Origin: Cyathus striatus
Lineage: Eukaryota; Basidiomycota; Agaricomycetes; Agaricales; Nidulariaceae
DNA length: 64,000 nt
Assembly: GCA_025738555.1 (NCBI GenBank)
Contig: JAOVFP010000012.1
Location: 1,798,001 to 1,862,000 of the forward strand
Reading direction: 5' to 3'
Numbering within the stretch: the stretch's first letter is position 1; every line of letters starts with the position of its first letter. Shown in pieces: positions 24,245 through 36,899 of this stretch. The notes under the pieces are model-generated. The model was given only the letters and a program-made list of their open reading frames with translations, was not told where the DNA came from and did no database searches. A program made the translations under genes and the position numbers.

Positions 24245-26150
24245 CTATCCACACCTAGTCACACTTAGAGCATCCATCGACACAACACTGTTCATACGCG
24301 ATATGCTACATCCGTAAGTATAACCACTAACGAAGCAAGCCGGAGATTGGGCATATAAATAACCTAAAAATAGCAAAACCAAGTAGTCATAAATGTATAC
24401 GAGAGAAGTCGATCGTCATGACAGAGGTTGGGATGACAGACTGAAAGAAAAAAAGAAAGTCGTAGCGCAATATACAAATCGTAACCAAACTAAAGATAAT
24501 GCAGCAAAAAAACAGTAAAGATATGGGAGTGTGGAATGTATGTATCATTTCATTGTCTGTAATGGGAGGTAGTGAGGGTCCGTGCGAGTGTTGAACGACA
24601 GGGGAAAGTAACGTAGGGCGGGGAACAGCAGCGGGAGTTGAAAGTGTTGAAACCAGATGGGGAGAGCAGGGCGCAGGTAGGATGGCGACGGTATGCATTA
24701 GGTATCACTGACCAAGGCAGAGTATGTCGAGGAACCACTGGGGTCCAATCGCCAAATCGATACCACAGCGCACCAACATACACACCCAGCAACCCACCAC
24801 ACCCTACGCAAAAAGCACATAAAGCACCAACGCAGACCCAACAATACTAGCCACCGACTTAACACCCCCAACATCTCCCCAGGCTCCACCGTTTTTCCCC
24901 TGCCATCACCCCCACCTTCACTTCCGTCTTCACATTACCACTAAACGCCGAAAGCGGTGGAATTGGCAGGGAGACTTTCATCTTCCCAATAGCCTTAAGC
25001 AGACTAAGGAATCGGTGAGGGTGAGCGATCTTTCGATCTTGTAGGATGTGTTTAGGCGTAATCCGGGTGGAGATGCGGATCGCTCTTCACGGGTGCGAGC
25101 GTAGCTCGCTTTCGTCACTGTTTCACTACGTTGCCGTATTGTTATGGAGGGGGGTGAGGTGGATATGTTATGGTGCCTGCTTCGAATGAGCAGGGTAATT
25201 CGCATGCTAGGCAGAGGCCATTTGAGGAGGGACCTTCGAGCCACTGCACAAAGAGAATGCGTTAGTCATGGTGCTTTGATAGGTGCAGAAACAGTTGAGG
25301 GAGGAAGCAGCGAATCGTGTAAGGAAGATATGGCGTAGCAGGACTGCACTGTAGTGGCCGACATGTAACGTCAACGGCTTCACCGCACCAAAGGATCGCG
25401 GAACACAGACCCCACAACGAAACAACCACCTCAAGAAAGGAATAAAAGGAAGCTATTGAAACGAATCTGCATGTCGATCACTAGGAATCCATGACGGCGT
25501 CCTGCCCGCCAGGCATCCCAAGATCCAAAAGCAGAACCGCTCGGACATTGTAACCTCCGATCCTCGACCTACCCAGGGCGCACAACACATCTTCCAATAT
25601 GGAACCAACGTCCGACCTAAAAGTTCCGCCTAGAATGCTGGACAGTAGCACAAGGGAATGAAAGAGAACCATCGATGTCCCTGGCGGACTAGCAACCATC
25701 TATTCGCTAGCTCACAACACAACAACCGCGCCAGAGCAGCAAACCAAAAACAGGAATAGACGATGCACCGGTTAACCATGCCTCCGGCCACTTCCTGCCT
25801 GGGTCTACGGCGGACAAACCGACGACACGAAACAGGGATTCGATAAGGTAGGGCATTGAAGAAGCTAGGAACACGTCGCAGCGTCGTGCACGACGGCATC
25901 AGCCCACCAGGCAACACACAGTGGGTCAAATATAGAACTCCATCGAGCATTGTAGCCACCGACCCCCGCTACGCTCAGACCACTGACCACAATGGCACAA
26001 AGTCCCACGACAGCGACGGAACAAGAGTAGCGACGTACGTTGTCAAAGCAAAACTGCGACCCACGACTCCAACGTACGACAGTGCACAGCGGACTATGCG
26101 TAGACGTTGTCGCATAACCGTCCCCCACCCCTTCGTCCAGCAGGATCTCT
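24245..26150. repeat. Segmental duplicate of 33.2-35.1 kb
   Basis: The similarity is extended and collinear: 24290-24370 with 33300-33380, 24540-24790 with 33590-33830, 24900-25250 with 33960-34430, 25340-25420 with 34520-34580 and 25460-25540 with 34620-34690. It covers the last exon, 3' flank and intron of the RING-type gene. Both copies keep CpG dinucleotides. Confidence 0.8.
24850..25243 (-). pseudogene. RING-type gene, broken copy of the last exon
   Basis: It begins at 25243 with the exon start WLEGPSSNGLC that also opens the last exon of the gene at 33843-36426, with a preceding CAG splice site. It then runs into a stop after about 35 codons. The zinc-binding CPAC is changed to CLAC, and the Ser/Thr-rich part is shortened and shifted. 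No partner exon with CCGKIFC was found nearby, so this is a non-functional partial copy. Confidence 0.7.
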
Positions 26151-28190
26151 AGTTATGGAGCTTACATCTTGCATGTTGTAAGATGTAGAGACTTTCGAAC
26201 TGAGTGAGATGGCAGTGATTAGGAAAACGGTAGAGGGTAGAAGACATTGTGACTCACGCGTAAGCCTTGTGGATCTGTTAACTTCAGGCACGTACGAAGT
26301 CCTCGCATAATCCGACTGCCTTGTTCAATTACGCTGCAACATGCATTAAGAAATTATATGAACGATGCCTCGTAAAGATGGCAACTGGATCGGCTGGGAA
26401 CGGCTTGTTCAAGGAGAGTTGGTTAGATGAGAGTAAGTATGAGTGCGCGAGGAAAAGGACTTACTTCTGCTTTCACTTCACCCCCAGCAGAGTAGGACAG
26501 TAATTCCTTCTCGCTGTTATAATTTCAAGAAAGCACAAGACCTGAGGCCCGAGTGCTGAGTTTGAGCCGGGTATGTCGTTGGACTCCAGTGTGGAAGGTC
26601 GACGCGGACGATTCATCGCGACTATGTACACAGCGGTAAGATTTGCTGACGGTCCATTGTAAGATCGAAGAAGGGCGAAGGTATAGTATTCGAAGTACAC
26701 AAATATAGCATTAGAAGCGAGGGATGGATGGGGTCGACGAGTCGGGCACAGCGTAGACGTTGACGTTGTGGTGAAGGTTGTGGTTGCGATTGAACCACTC
26801 GGCGTTAAGACACTCCATTATCTCCGTAGCGTGTTCCTCAACAACTGCAACAACAGCGACGACCAAACAATGACTACACCGCGTTCTTCACCACTGGCAC
26901 CAGCAAGACAAACACTATCAACCATATCGCCTTCAAGGGCATACCATCCCTATAGTTCAGCTTCCACCTTGCGTCCGTAATACGCATTAGGGATTTTGAG
27001 ACATTCATGAATCGTTTGACCTCAAGAGGGAATGCTGCCTTCGACTCATCTTCACCAAGCACGTAGGTTGCGATTCCTGATATCTCTTTAGCTAGTGACT
27101 GACCCTAGTTTCTTTCAGGCTCATTAATGCTTTGCGGAGCTCATCTGAAGGCACATATCGACGTCCTCGACCAGGGCTGTGGAAGGACATGACTGCACCA
27201 CCCGAAAGAGACGCCAGTCCCGGACCCTAGCTTGATCGCTTGGATTACCGTATCCTTCACGCGCTAGTTGCGAGTTGCAACACTCCGGGCCAACTCGACG
27301 ATTAGAAGCCAGGGAGCAAGGGGATACGCTCAAGAACAACGTACGACTGTTCCTACGCTATATCTATGCGTCGTACCTCCTCTTGCGGAGTGACGCGATA
27401 CTGGAACCTATGAGGCGATATCGGTTAGGCGCACATTGTTGCGTAGTAGTTGAGCATGAGATTCTACGTACGCATCGCTATACCCTTTTCTCGCTGCTAT
27501 CGCCAATATACTCTTACTCCCAGGAGGCATGGTTAGCTCGAATTATTGGGCACGATAGTTATCGTACATAGACGCAACGAATGGCTCCCCTCTCCTGCTG
27601 ATGATTCACGTTCACGCTGACACGCCCATCCGTTTCATACCGACCCCATCCCTCAACAACGGACAACACGTAACCAGCTACCACTGGCCTTCCTTGCCTA
27701 AATGTCTTCACGAATGTTATGGGAATTCCTTCAATAGTTGAAGAAATTAGAACCCATGCACGTTCCTTGGCTCACACTCCACTCCACATCGAAGTCTTCA
27801 GAAGAGCTCCTTTCACACGTCTGGTGGTCCCCACCCCCGACCCATCGCTCTATACATTTGATCCCGAGCGATGAACAAAACAATGGTCTGATGATCTACC
27901 TACACCGTCGTATCTGGTACCTCTACCTGGTTTATCCAGATACCAACATATGTAGTCGCCTCCTCCCCTGCCCTTCCCTTGGACAGAAGAATGTACCCTT
28001 ATCACTGATCGACTATCCTCTTTCACTCAGGCTCAGGTGCTTACTCGTCACTCGACGTTACAGGACAACTTTGAGCACCGTTAGTGCTCATATGTTTGAA
28101 GCAGAGCCTAGAGCTCGTCCTCCCCGAGAACTAGCAGGAACGAGCAATACCCTCCACCGCTCAAAAGCTCGATACGCCGGTCGCACCACT
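26150..28190. other. CpG-rich stretch with eroded coding-like DNA, no gene recognised
   Basis: Several short plus-strand frames have protein-like composition: about 26876-27060 (DYTAFFTTGTSKTNTINHIA, later IRDFETFMNRLTSRGN), 27275-27571 and 27738-28226. They are separated by stops and frame changes. I recognise no family. The block ends at the segment copied at 4.7-7.5 kb and its inner 1.35 kb is missing from that copy. Confidence 0.35.
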
Positions 28191-28800
28191 GTAGGACGAA
28201 CATGCATTCGCTCGGTAACACTATAGGAAAAAGGCTGTTCCTTCGTTGAATAAGGACACGAAGGCTCAACTACGGCTAGCAGAGATTAGAACAGTTAGTA
28301 CCTGACACAGAGCATACTGCGCATGGGCGTGGTTTACATTCATCATGATCCCAGGGGCTCTGGCCTCGTTTAGCGCTTGGGCATATAGATTAATAACTAT
28401 TTTTCTCATTCCCTCTTCGATGAAGTACCTCATTTAACCCTTAACGTCATCGATCTACCCAGTCTATAAACACATATCTTTGGATTCTCATCACCTAATC
28501 GCTTCGATCTTATCTATCAGTAATCGGTTTGTTAGGCCAGATATAGGATCCGTCGCTTCTCACTATTTTGACAGATTGATGTGCATGTTTTCAATCGATG
28601 GCAGCCATCGATTGATAGATCGAAATAGCAGCATTAAACCGCCTAAACGGCGAAGGTAGTATGTACTACTACATTCCTGGTACATTCCCTTGTTATGGTA
28701 TATCATGTGTGCGAATGGTATTAGTATTGAATCTTGTGATACCAACCCGCATTTCCTCATATGCTTAATAATAATATGCGCTCCACGCTAATTTAGAACA
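28190..28800. repeat. Insertion-free copy of the 4.7-7.6 kb segment
   Basis: It aligns with 4740-4849, 5509-5578 and 7070-7560 but lacks both transposons, so it provides empty sites near 28300 and 28360. It retains CG at many positions where the other copy has TG or CA. No coding function recognised. Confidence 0.75.
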
Positions 28801-28847
28801 GAGCTCAACCGAAACCTATGCAAGTCGTACTTTACTGCCTATTCACC

Positions 28848-29593
28848 TTAAGCAATTTCGCCTTCTCCGTAGCAATAGCCTCAATCAACATACACCCATA
28901 TATCTCTCGGAAAATCGTTATCGTTGTAAGCACTTAGCAGGCGTTCGGTTGTCACGTCACCTGGAGATTAATAGATGCTTCTATCAACGCATTTTTTAAT
29001 CACTGCTTGATTTCTGCGCGTAGTTCTTGCAGCATTCTTCCGAGCCATCTTGGGTAATTATATCTTGTAAGTCTTGTCCCTTTTCTGCATTTCTGCATCC
29101 ATCTGGATTCTGAGTCCTCATTCTCGCTCGACATTACATACCCTTTTATTTCATTAGCACGATGAAAACCTTATACACGAGGGACTCGGTGATTGCACTG
29201 CATGCACGCCTCGATATTTCAATGTGAAATAAGTAGCTTTGAAATATTGTGGAAATATTCTTAAGCAATTTCGCCCTCTCCTCCGTAGCAATAAACTCAA
29301 TCAACACACACCATACATCTCTCGGAAAATCGGTATCATTGTAAGCAGGCATTTAGTTGTCACCTGGAGATTAATAGGTACTCATATCAACGCATTTTTT
29401 AATCACTGCTTGATTTCTGCGCTTAGTTCTTGCAGCATTCTTTTGGGCTATCTTGGGTAATTGTATCTTGTGAGCTATGTCCCTTTTGCTGCATTTCTCT
29501 ATCCATCTGGATTTTGAGTCCTCATTCTCGCTCGACATTACATACCCTTTTATTTCTTTAGCACGATGAAAACCTTATACACGAGGGACTCGG
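28848..29593. repeat. Direct duplication of about 340 bp (28848-29190 and 29261-29593)
   Basis: Both copies start TTAAGCAATTTCGCC and end ACGAGGGACTCGG, with about 90% identity and a short spacer. The minus strand has a partly open frame in both (VLIEFIATEERAKLLK in the second), so they may derive from an exon, but no family is recognised. Confidence 0.8.
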
Positions 29594-29805
29594 AGGTCGG
29601 CTTCTCAGCGCTATGACGATCTATGGTATACTATGATACGAGAATATTGACAGTTTTTGTACTTGATCTATCAGATGTGCAACAGAATGTCAACAGAAAT
29701 TGACAGATTGATTATTGTAAGTTTGATGCTGCCAGTGTGCCGCTGAAAGATAAGTAGTATGAATTGAAGTTCATGTAACAAACATATGAATTTGACTCCC
29801 CCAAC

Positions 29806-32800
29806 ATGTCTAGCACCCACATAGCCTCTGGTACATTAGCAAATGCACAAAACTTCATCATTGATCATCCTAAAATGATAGACAAGTCAAATATCCTTCA
29901 TAATGTTAAAACACAAGTGAGTCTTGGCTCCATAAGTGGCACCTGTCAGTGCATTTAATATTGAACATTCCACTTCTAGAATATATATAACAACCCAGAC
30001 AAGATCAAGCCAAACTCACCCATTCAGCAAACAGTTCCAAGCACCACTCAGATGTTTACAGGTCAGGAGAGATACCTTAATGCTCTAAAGAAGTATTTCC
30101 AGTCAAAAAACCAAGAAGAACATGGTCAAAAGTTATTTCTTCTTCATGGAATAGGAGGAATTGGAAAAACCCAAATCTGTTTAAAGTTTAAGGATGAAGT
30201 GGATGACTTGTTAGTAATTTCATTCATTTTCATGATTTGACATTCATAAAGTTGCCTTCTTAGTTTTGATTATAAGTTCTGGATTGATGCTACTAAAGAA
30301 GAAAGTGTCATACTAAGTCTCAGGGATATTTACAAAACCTACCCCTCTGTTCAACATTTAGAATTCTCCCCTGCTGCAGTGTGCATTTGGATTTCTCTTC
30401 TTAAGTTCAAATGGTTGATGATATTTGATAATGCCAATGGTGCACCAGAAGTTGTGGAAAACTTTCTCCCCTCTGGAAGATCAGGAAATATCTTGATCTC
30501 AAGCAGAAATCAAATATTGGGAAATATTACAAGGCATAAATACTCAATTGAAGTTACAGACATGAGTGAAGATGATGCTGTGCAGCTTTTACTGAAGGCT
30601 AGTGGCTTAGAAGATAATTCAGATCAGTATGATGTTGTGGCAAAGGAAATTGTTTCTGAACTCCACTATCATCCATTGGCTGTTGACCAGGCTGGTGCAT
30701 ATATAAGAAGTGGAAACTGTGTCATTAATGAATTTCTGGATATCTACATAGTACACAGACAAGAGTTGATGAACAAGAAGGGATTTAGTGGAGCATCAAA
30801 GCATAATGAGAGTATTTATGGAATATTTGATATATCTTTTCAAGAAATATTGAGAATGTCACAAGATCTAATGAATAATCATCAAGCAAAAGTGGCTAAA
30901 TGTGCAGCTAACATAATCCACATTTGTGCCTTTTTACACCATGATAACATACCTGAAAGCATGTTCCAGAGGGCAGCAGAAAATTATTTCAAAACAATCA
31001 AGACATATTCAGATGAGAATATGTCTACATTGGTTGAAAATATGGATCATGAGTTGTTCAACCTTGATGAGAATGGGCATTGGAATACACAGTTATTTAG
31101 GGAGGGAATTACAATGCTTAGGTCATTTTCATTAATAAAAAGTCATTTGAATGAAAAATGCTACAGCATTCACCCATTAGTGAGACTCTGGTGCCAAGAT
31201 AGATTGTCATCAAAAGACAGAAACTTGTGGGCTTCCAATGCTATGGGTATTTTGACTACCTCTATTAAGGATTCATCAAGCAATGAAGAGCACATATACA
31301 ATCAGACAATACTCCTTCATGTGCTTCAAGTGCTTGCATATCAAAAGAATATGAATCAGACTATTGGTTACATTGATGTACTTGTACAATTAGCAGATGT
31401 TTTAAACCGGATGGGAAAATATGAATTAGAGGAAGAACTAAGACAAAAATGTCTGAAAATATACCAGGATATCCTTGGAAATGAACATTCTGTCTGTCTT
31501 AATCATTTAGCAAAATTGGCAAATGCACAGTATAACCAAGGAAAATATATAGAAGCAGAAGATCATGGATTTTGGATTTTGGAAAAGAGTATAGAAATTT
31601 TTGGTAAAGAACATCCAAAGACTATTTGGTTTATGGATAGTCTTGGATATACGTACCAAGGTCTAGGAAAATTCAAGGAGGCAGAGAAACTACAGAAAGA
31701 CATTGTAGAAATCACTACAAGAGTTTATGGTGAAGAGCATTTTTATACACTTTCAAGTATGATTACTATGGGAACAATATATAGTGTGTCAGGAAGATTA
31801 AAAGAAGCAGAAGAAATAGAAATAGAGGTTTTGAACAAGAGTAGAAAGAAATTTGGTGAAGATCATGACTTAACACTAAGTTGTATGCATAGTGTAGCAG
31901 TGATTTATGATTATCAAGGAAAGTGGAAGAATGCAGAGGAGTTATACAACCAAATAGTGGAAAAATATACAAAACTTTATGGCAAATATCATCCTATAAC
32001 AATTGTTCCCTTGATTAATCTAGCATTTACATACAATTATAATGGGAAATGGAAAGATGCTGAGGAATTACATGTAAAGCTTTTGAATGAAGCAAAAGAA
32101 ATATTTGGTGAAGATCACCCTAATACACTTATCATTGTGAATAATCTGGGTAGTACATACTTCGAGCAAGGAAGATGGGATGTGGCAGAAAAATTACATG
32201 TTCATGTTCTAAGCAGAAGAATGAAAATTCTCGGAAATATACATCCTCACACACTTTGGTGTATGAATAACCTGGCAGCTACATACTCCAGTCAAGGACG
32301 ATGGGAAGAAGCAATGAAATTACAAATTGATGTAATGGAGAAGATGAAACAGACCCTTGGTGAAGATCACCCTGACACACTTGTAAGTATGGAACAGCTT
32401 GGAAGTGTATACTTTAAGAAACAACACTGGAAAGAAGCTGAGGAACTACAAATTAATGTATTAAACAAACAAAAGATAAAAATCGGTGAAGAGCATCCTG
32501 CCACACTTAACACTGCAAATAATCTTGCAAACACATATGCCATGCAAAAAAGATGGGCTGAGGCAGAGGAATTGCAAATCATGGCTTTGGACAAAGTAAC
32601 AAGTAATTTGGGCCATGAGCATCCTCAGACACTCCAAATTATGAATGATTTAGGATCTACATACTTTTGCGCAGGGAAATTAGACAATGCACTAGAGTTG
32701 CAAAAAGAGGTTCTTGATAAAAGAATAAGAATAATTGGTGAACTACACCCTGACACTCTTGTCAGTATACATAATCTGGCGGAGACGTATTGTAGGCTAG

Positions 32801-32988
32801 GCCAATGGAAAGAAGCGGAGGAACTACAAATTCAGGTGATATACCAAAGGAAAAATATCCTTGGTAGTGAACATCCTGACACACTTGAGAGCATTGCGCT
32901 GAATCAGTTACTTCAGTTTAAACGGAGGAAAGAAGAAGAAAGCTCGATTAGAGGAGTTGTCCAATCTTTCTTTAAACGTCTGTTGTGA
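29806..32988 (+). CDS. STAND NTPase (NB-ARC-like) with C-terminal TPR array, NLR-like
   Basis: Exons: 29806-29916, 29980-30209 and 30264-32988, giving 1021 residues. The introns (63 and 54 bases) have GTGAGT..TAG and GTTAGT..TAG ends, and the paralogous pseudogene keeps the same positions. The N terminus (1-61) has no recognisable effector domain. Walker A GIGGIGKT is at residues 94-101, Walker B KWLMIFDN at 163-170, and an HPLAVDQAGAYI (GLPLA-like) motif at 250-261. A helical linker follows to about residue 500. Then come eleven 42-residue kinesin-light-chain-type TPRs and a partial twelfth (for example GEDHPDTL...LGSVYFKKQHWKEAEEL). Fungal proteins of this build are NLR-like STAND switches thought to act in nonself recognition. 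Ligand and output are unknown here. The frame is intact in an otherwise decaying region, and the coding DNA is AT-rich and CpG-poor, with arginine mostly AGA/AGG. Confidence 0.9.
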
Positions 32989-33229
32989 TTGTTACCTGGA
33001 GATTTCATCATTTTTGTTTTAATTTGTGATATTTTATGTTTTCCTCTCTAAGTTCATCTTCAAATATGTAGTAGTAAATACGACACATAACTTCAATGTA
33101 CTCATGTAGCTTTGAATTTTGTCTGACTGACAGTGACCACTATATTACACCAACAACATCCTGCATGCAGAAGCATGGAAAGTACGTATCCTTGTTATAC
33201 GGTAAGTAATAAGCAAAGTCCCTACGAAT

Positions 33230-35090
33230 TATTTTTGCTTACATCAAAGCGCCAACTTGCGGAACTCAATCGAGCACGATAGTTTATCGAAACAACACTG
33301 TTGGTAAGTACGCGTGATATGCTACATTCGTAAGTATAACAACTAACCAAACGAACCAGAGATGGAGGGGGGCATAAATAACCAAAAATCGCAAAATAGA
33401 AACATAATCGTAAATGTATACGTAAAACAGAACGCGTGGGGTATACGAGGAGAGTCGTCATGACAGAGTTGGGATGACAGAATGAGAAAGAAAAAATCGG
33501 AAATGAAAATCGTAGCGCGATATACAAATCGTAACCAACGTAAAGATATGCAGCAAGCAGAGAACAGTAAAGATCTGGGAATGTGGAGTATGTATCATTT
33601 CATTGTCTGTAATGGAAGGTAGCGAGAGTCCATGCGAGTGTTGAATGGCAAGAGAAAGTAATGCAGAACGGGGGACAGCAGCGGGAGTTGAAAGTGTTGA
33701 AACCAGATGGAGCGAGCGGGGCGCAGATAGGATGACGACGAAGCCGCTGACCAAGGCAGACTATGTCGAGGAACCACCGGGGTCCAAACGCCAAAGGCAT
33801 ACCACAGCGCCACAACACCCACTTGCAGCAGCACACCCCACCCTACGCAAAAAGCGCATAAAGCACCAACGCAAACCCAACAATACTAGCCATCCGACTC
33901 AACACCTCCAACGTCTCCCCAGCCTCCTCTTTCTCCTTCTCCTCCTCCCCATCGCCCCCCACTGGTACCTTCACCTCGGACTTCCCGCTCCCACTAAACG
34001 CCGAAAGCGGCGGAATGGGAAGGGAGACTTTCATCCTCCCAATAACCTTAAGCGGACTAAACGACACGCCCACATCCGCATCCTGAATCTGCTCCCACTG
34101 CTCTATCGTCGACGCAGTCGACGCAATAGTCGTAGCAGGCGAAGTAGTCGTTGATGAGGAGGAGGAAGTCGAATCTGCGGGGTATGGAGTCGGTGAAGGC
34201 GAGCGATCTTTCGATCTTGTAGGGCATGTGGATACGCGTAATCCGGGTGGAGATGCGGATCGCCCTTCGCGGGTGCGAGTGTAGTTCGCTTTCGTCACTG
34301 TTCCACTACGTTGCCGTATTGTTGCGGAGGATGAGGTGGACAAGGGTACGGTGCCTGCTTCGAGGGAGCAGGGTAATTCGCATGCTGGGCAGAGGCCGTT
34401 TGAGGAGGGACCTTCGAGCCACTGGACAAGGAGAGGACGTTAGTTATGATGCTTTGACAGGTGCGGAAAGGTTGAGAAAGCAGTGGAATGTGTAAGAAAG
34501 AAAGAATATACGACTGCATTGTAGCAGCCAACGAGAAACGTCAACGGCCCCGCCGCACCAAATGGTCGCGGAAGCACGGACCCCCCCAGCGGAGCCACTA
34601 CCGCGACAAGGTAGGCTGCTGAAACGAATCTGCACATCGATCATCATGAACTCGTGACGACGTCCTGCCCGCCAGGCATCCCTCGGACAATACAACCTCG
34701 ACCCTCAACCCATCCAGACCCACAACACAAATAACCACGTTCCACATTCCATACTCTAGGAACCCATCACAGCATAACGCACGATGATGTTCCAAATATG
34801 GAACCAGCGTCGGGCAATGTACCCTCCGACCCTCGACTCGCCCAGACCACGTACGTACGACAAAGTTCCACGGCACTGGGAACAACAACCGCTGTCAAAA
34901 GCAAAGCATGACCGCGGCCCATTGCCCATTGCCCACTGCATGTGATAATGCACAGCGAAGGGGCAAGTAAGTGAGATGCGTAGCCGCCTCACACTAACCC
35001 CCTTCGCCCAGTCTAGCGAGACATAAACGCTGGGCATGAATGAATGGATGAAAGAAGGCACAAGAGGTACCACTGTCTGTCATCATCAAG
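33230..35090. repeat. Segmental duplicate of 24.2-26.1 kb (gene-bearing copy)
   Basis: This covers the 3' flank, last exon and most of the long intron of the RING-type gene and matches 24245-26150 in order. The part shared inside the intron (34500-34990) may itself be a repeat, since it is longer than usual fungal introns. Confidence 0.75.
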
Positions 35091-36426
35091 AAAAAAAACT
35101 GAAAACTGAAAACTGCGATGTGCCTTAACAAGCCAGGAACCTGTCATGCCATGAAATATGACGGAAAATCAGGACAACAAATCCACCGAGCAGCACCACT
35201 GAGTCACAAGAGTGCGCCTCCGAATCCTGATCCTGACCGCCACACGCCGCCGCCATGCGGGAACGAAAGAAAGGAGGGAATGAATGGTGTCGCTGAAAGA
35301 CAGCAACAACCATTCAACGCAAGCAACACCTTCGAAACTGGGGTTCCTTCCAGTCCAAGAAACTCCCTCCCACCCTCGCCTCGCAACGTAAGGTTAATCG
35401 AAATTCACCACACGTCAACGAAACGCAAAGCGTCCGTCGGTGTCAACTCCAGGCTGTGTTCCCAATACCTCGGAGTATACCTCCCATTCCTATTCATTGT
35501 TCATTCCCGAAGGTCCGTAAGACCAGTAATCACCGACAATCCCATCCATATCATGACCCGAACAGAAGGGCCCCTCGAGGACACCGGACAGATATGAGAT
35601 TGTCGTGAGATTGCGCAGTTGTCAAGCTGACATGAAGGGCGGCAGGGCCGGGGAGGTGAGAGTGGGAGTGAGGGGATCCGAATAGAAGGGTTGGTTACCC
35701 CGCAGATCGGAGGAATGGAAAAGTGGGAGGGGAAGAAAAGTTATAGGGGAGGAGAGAAAAGAGAATGAAAGAGAGAGAGACAGAGGAAAAGAGAATGAAA
35801 GGAGGAATGAAAGGGTGCTCACATCGGCGATATGCTCTCTACAGAATATCTTCCCGCAACATAATGTCCTACACGGTTCAACCGCATATTCAAAGCTAAC
35901 GATTAGGAGCAGATCAATACTAGTCCATCGATGTGCATGAGGAAAGAAACCATACCAAATCCCACAATCCCTATCCTTAACGGCCTTCTTGCCGTTCTTT
36001 TCTCGCTCGCGCTGGACCGTCTCCTTCTTGGTCCGCCATTCGTCAATCGTTGCTGTAGTACTAGTAGTATCTTTCCCCTCGTAGCCATTGCCGGCTATAA
36101 TCGTCCATTCCCTTTTCTTTGGTGCATATGAAGAGGAGGAAGCAGAGGCGGGTGCGGATGCGGATGAAGAGGCCCACTGGTCGACGGGTATCGACGACCC
36201 CTCTGACGTGGGGGTCTCTGCGCCTAGATTGAGTTGGTACTCTGTCGTGTCGTCTAGTGTACCTTTAGCATCGCGAAGACAGGAGTTGAAAAGAGAAAAA
36301 AGTACCACTGGACACCGAACCACCCTCCCACCACTCGTTATTGTCGCCCATCGACCCCTTTGGCATGTTAAGCAGCTGAAAACCTGGTTTGGGCCTTTGC
36401 GGCTGAGGAGCTTGAATCGTCGTCAT
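33843..36426 (-). CDS. RING-type zinc-finger membrane protein, probable E3 ligase-like
   Basis: Three exons by eye: 36426-36306, 36262-35823 and 34421-33843, all in phase, giving about 379 residues. The ATG is the first in a short leader (MTTIQAPQPQRPKPG). Exon 2 has an acidic/Ser-rich part, a charged segment (EWRTKKETVQREREKNGKK) and the finger core CRTLCCGKIFCREHIAD. Exon 3 continues it exactly with WLEGPSSNGLCPACELPC, then a Ser/Thr-rich region and a hydrophobic C terminus (MASIVGFALVLYALFA) that would anchor it in a membrane. The C-x3-CC-GK-x-FC-x-EH...CPxC pattern fits RING-like fingers of fungal proteins. The ligase activity is inference. The second intron is 1401 bases, unusual here, and probably holds inserted repeats. 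The last exon and intron are duplicated at 24.2-26.1 kb. Confidence 0.7.
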
Positions 36427-36617
36427 CGTCGTCGTTATAAAATGAAAAGTCTTGAAAAGCGGGAGTTGTATATGTTAGGCTGTGGTGGTAGAATGGGATA
36501 GCAGAAACAAGATGAGTTGCCGTCCTGAAAGAGTCGCAATATGAATGAAAAGCAAAAAGCAAACAGGGCCGTGTGTTTGCCGCGTATCGCCACGCGGGGT
36601 AATCAAATTCCACGTGA

Positions 36618-36875
36618 TCAAATCACAGGATTTCTCGGGACCAGAACAAGCGAGACTTCTTTTTCCCGCTCGATATCTGTTTCTTGGCGAGAGTAGATAT
36701 CAATATCTTCACCTGTTTTGAACGTGTAAACTCCGTGTCGTAGTCGAGGCGTCCTAGGAAGATAAGTAAATCGTTGTGGGACTACTTCTTCCTCGTTGTT
36801 TATATCGCTGAAACAGATATGGAGCCGTACGGCCTTATTTGAGAACAGCTGATTCAATTCACTATACGTCATCAT
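36618..36875 (-). CDS. Short open frame, hypothetical
   Basis: 85 codons (MMTYSELNQLFSNKAVRLHI...), upstream of the RING-type gene and on the same strand. Composition is protein-like and the CpG content matches the neighbouring genes, but no domain is recognised and no flanking exons could be assigned. It may be an isolated exon or chance. Confidence 0.25.
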   Translation of the reverse strand: MMTYSELNQLFSNKAVRLHICFSDINNEEEVVPQRFTYLPRTPRLRHGVYTFKTGEDIDIYSRQETDIEREKEVSLVLVPRNPVI

Positions 36876-36899
36876 CCCGGACCATATGTGTACTAGGGG

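Noticed and set aside
34295..35597. Several minus- and plus-strand open frames of 60-160 codons
   Set aside because: They lie in the long intron and duplicated segment of the RING-type gene, in GC-rich DNA that opens frames by chance. Only the frame continuing the zinc finger is supported.
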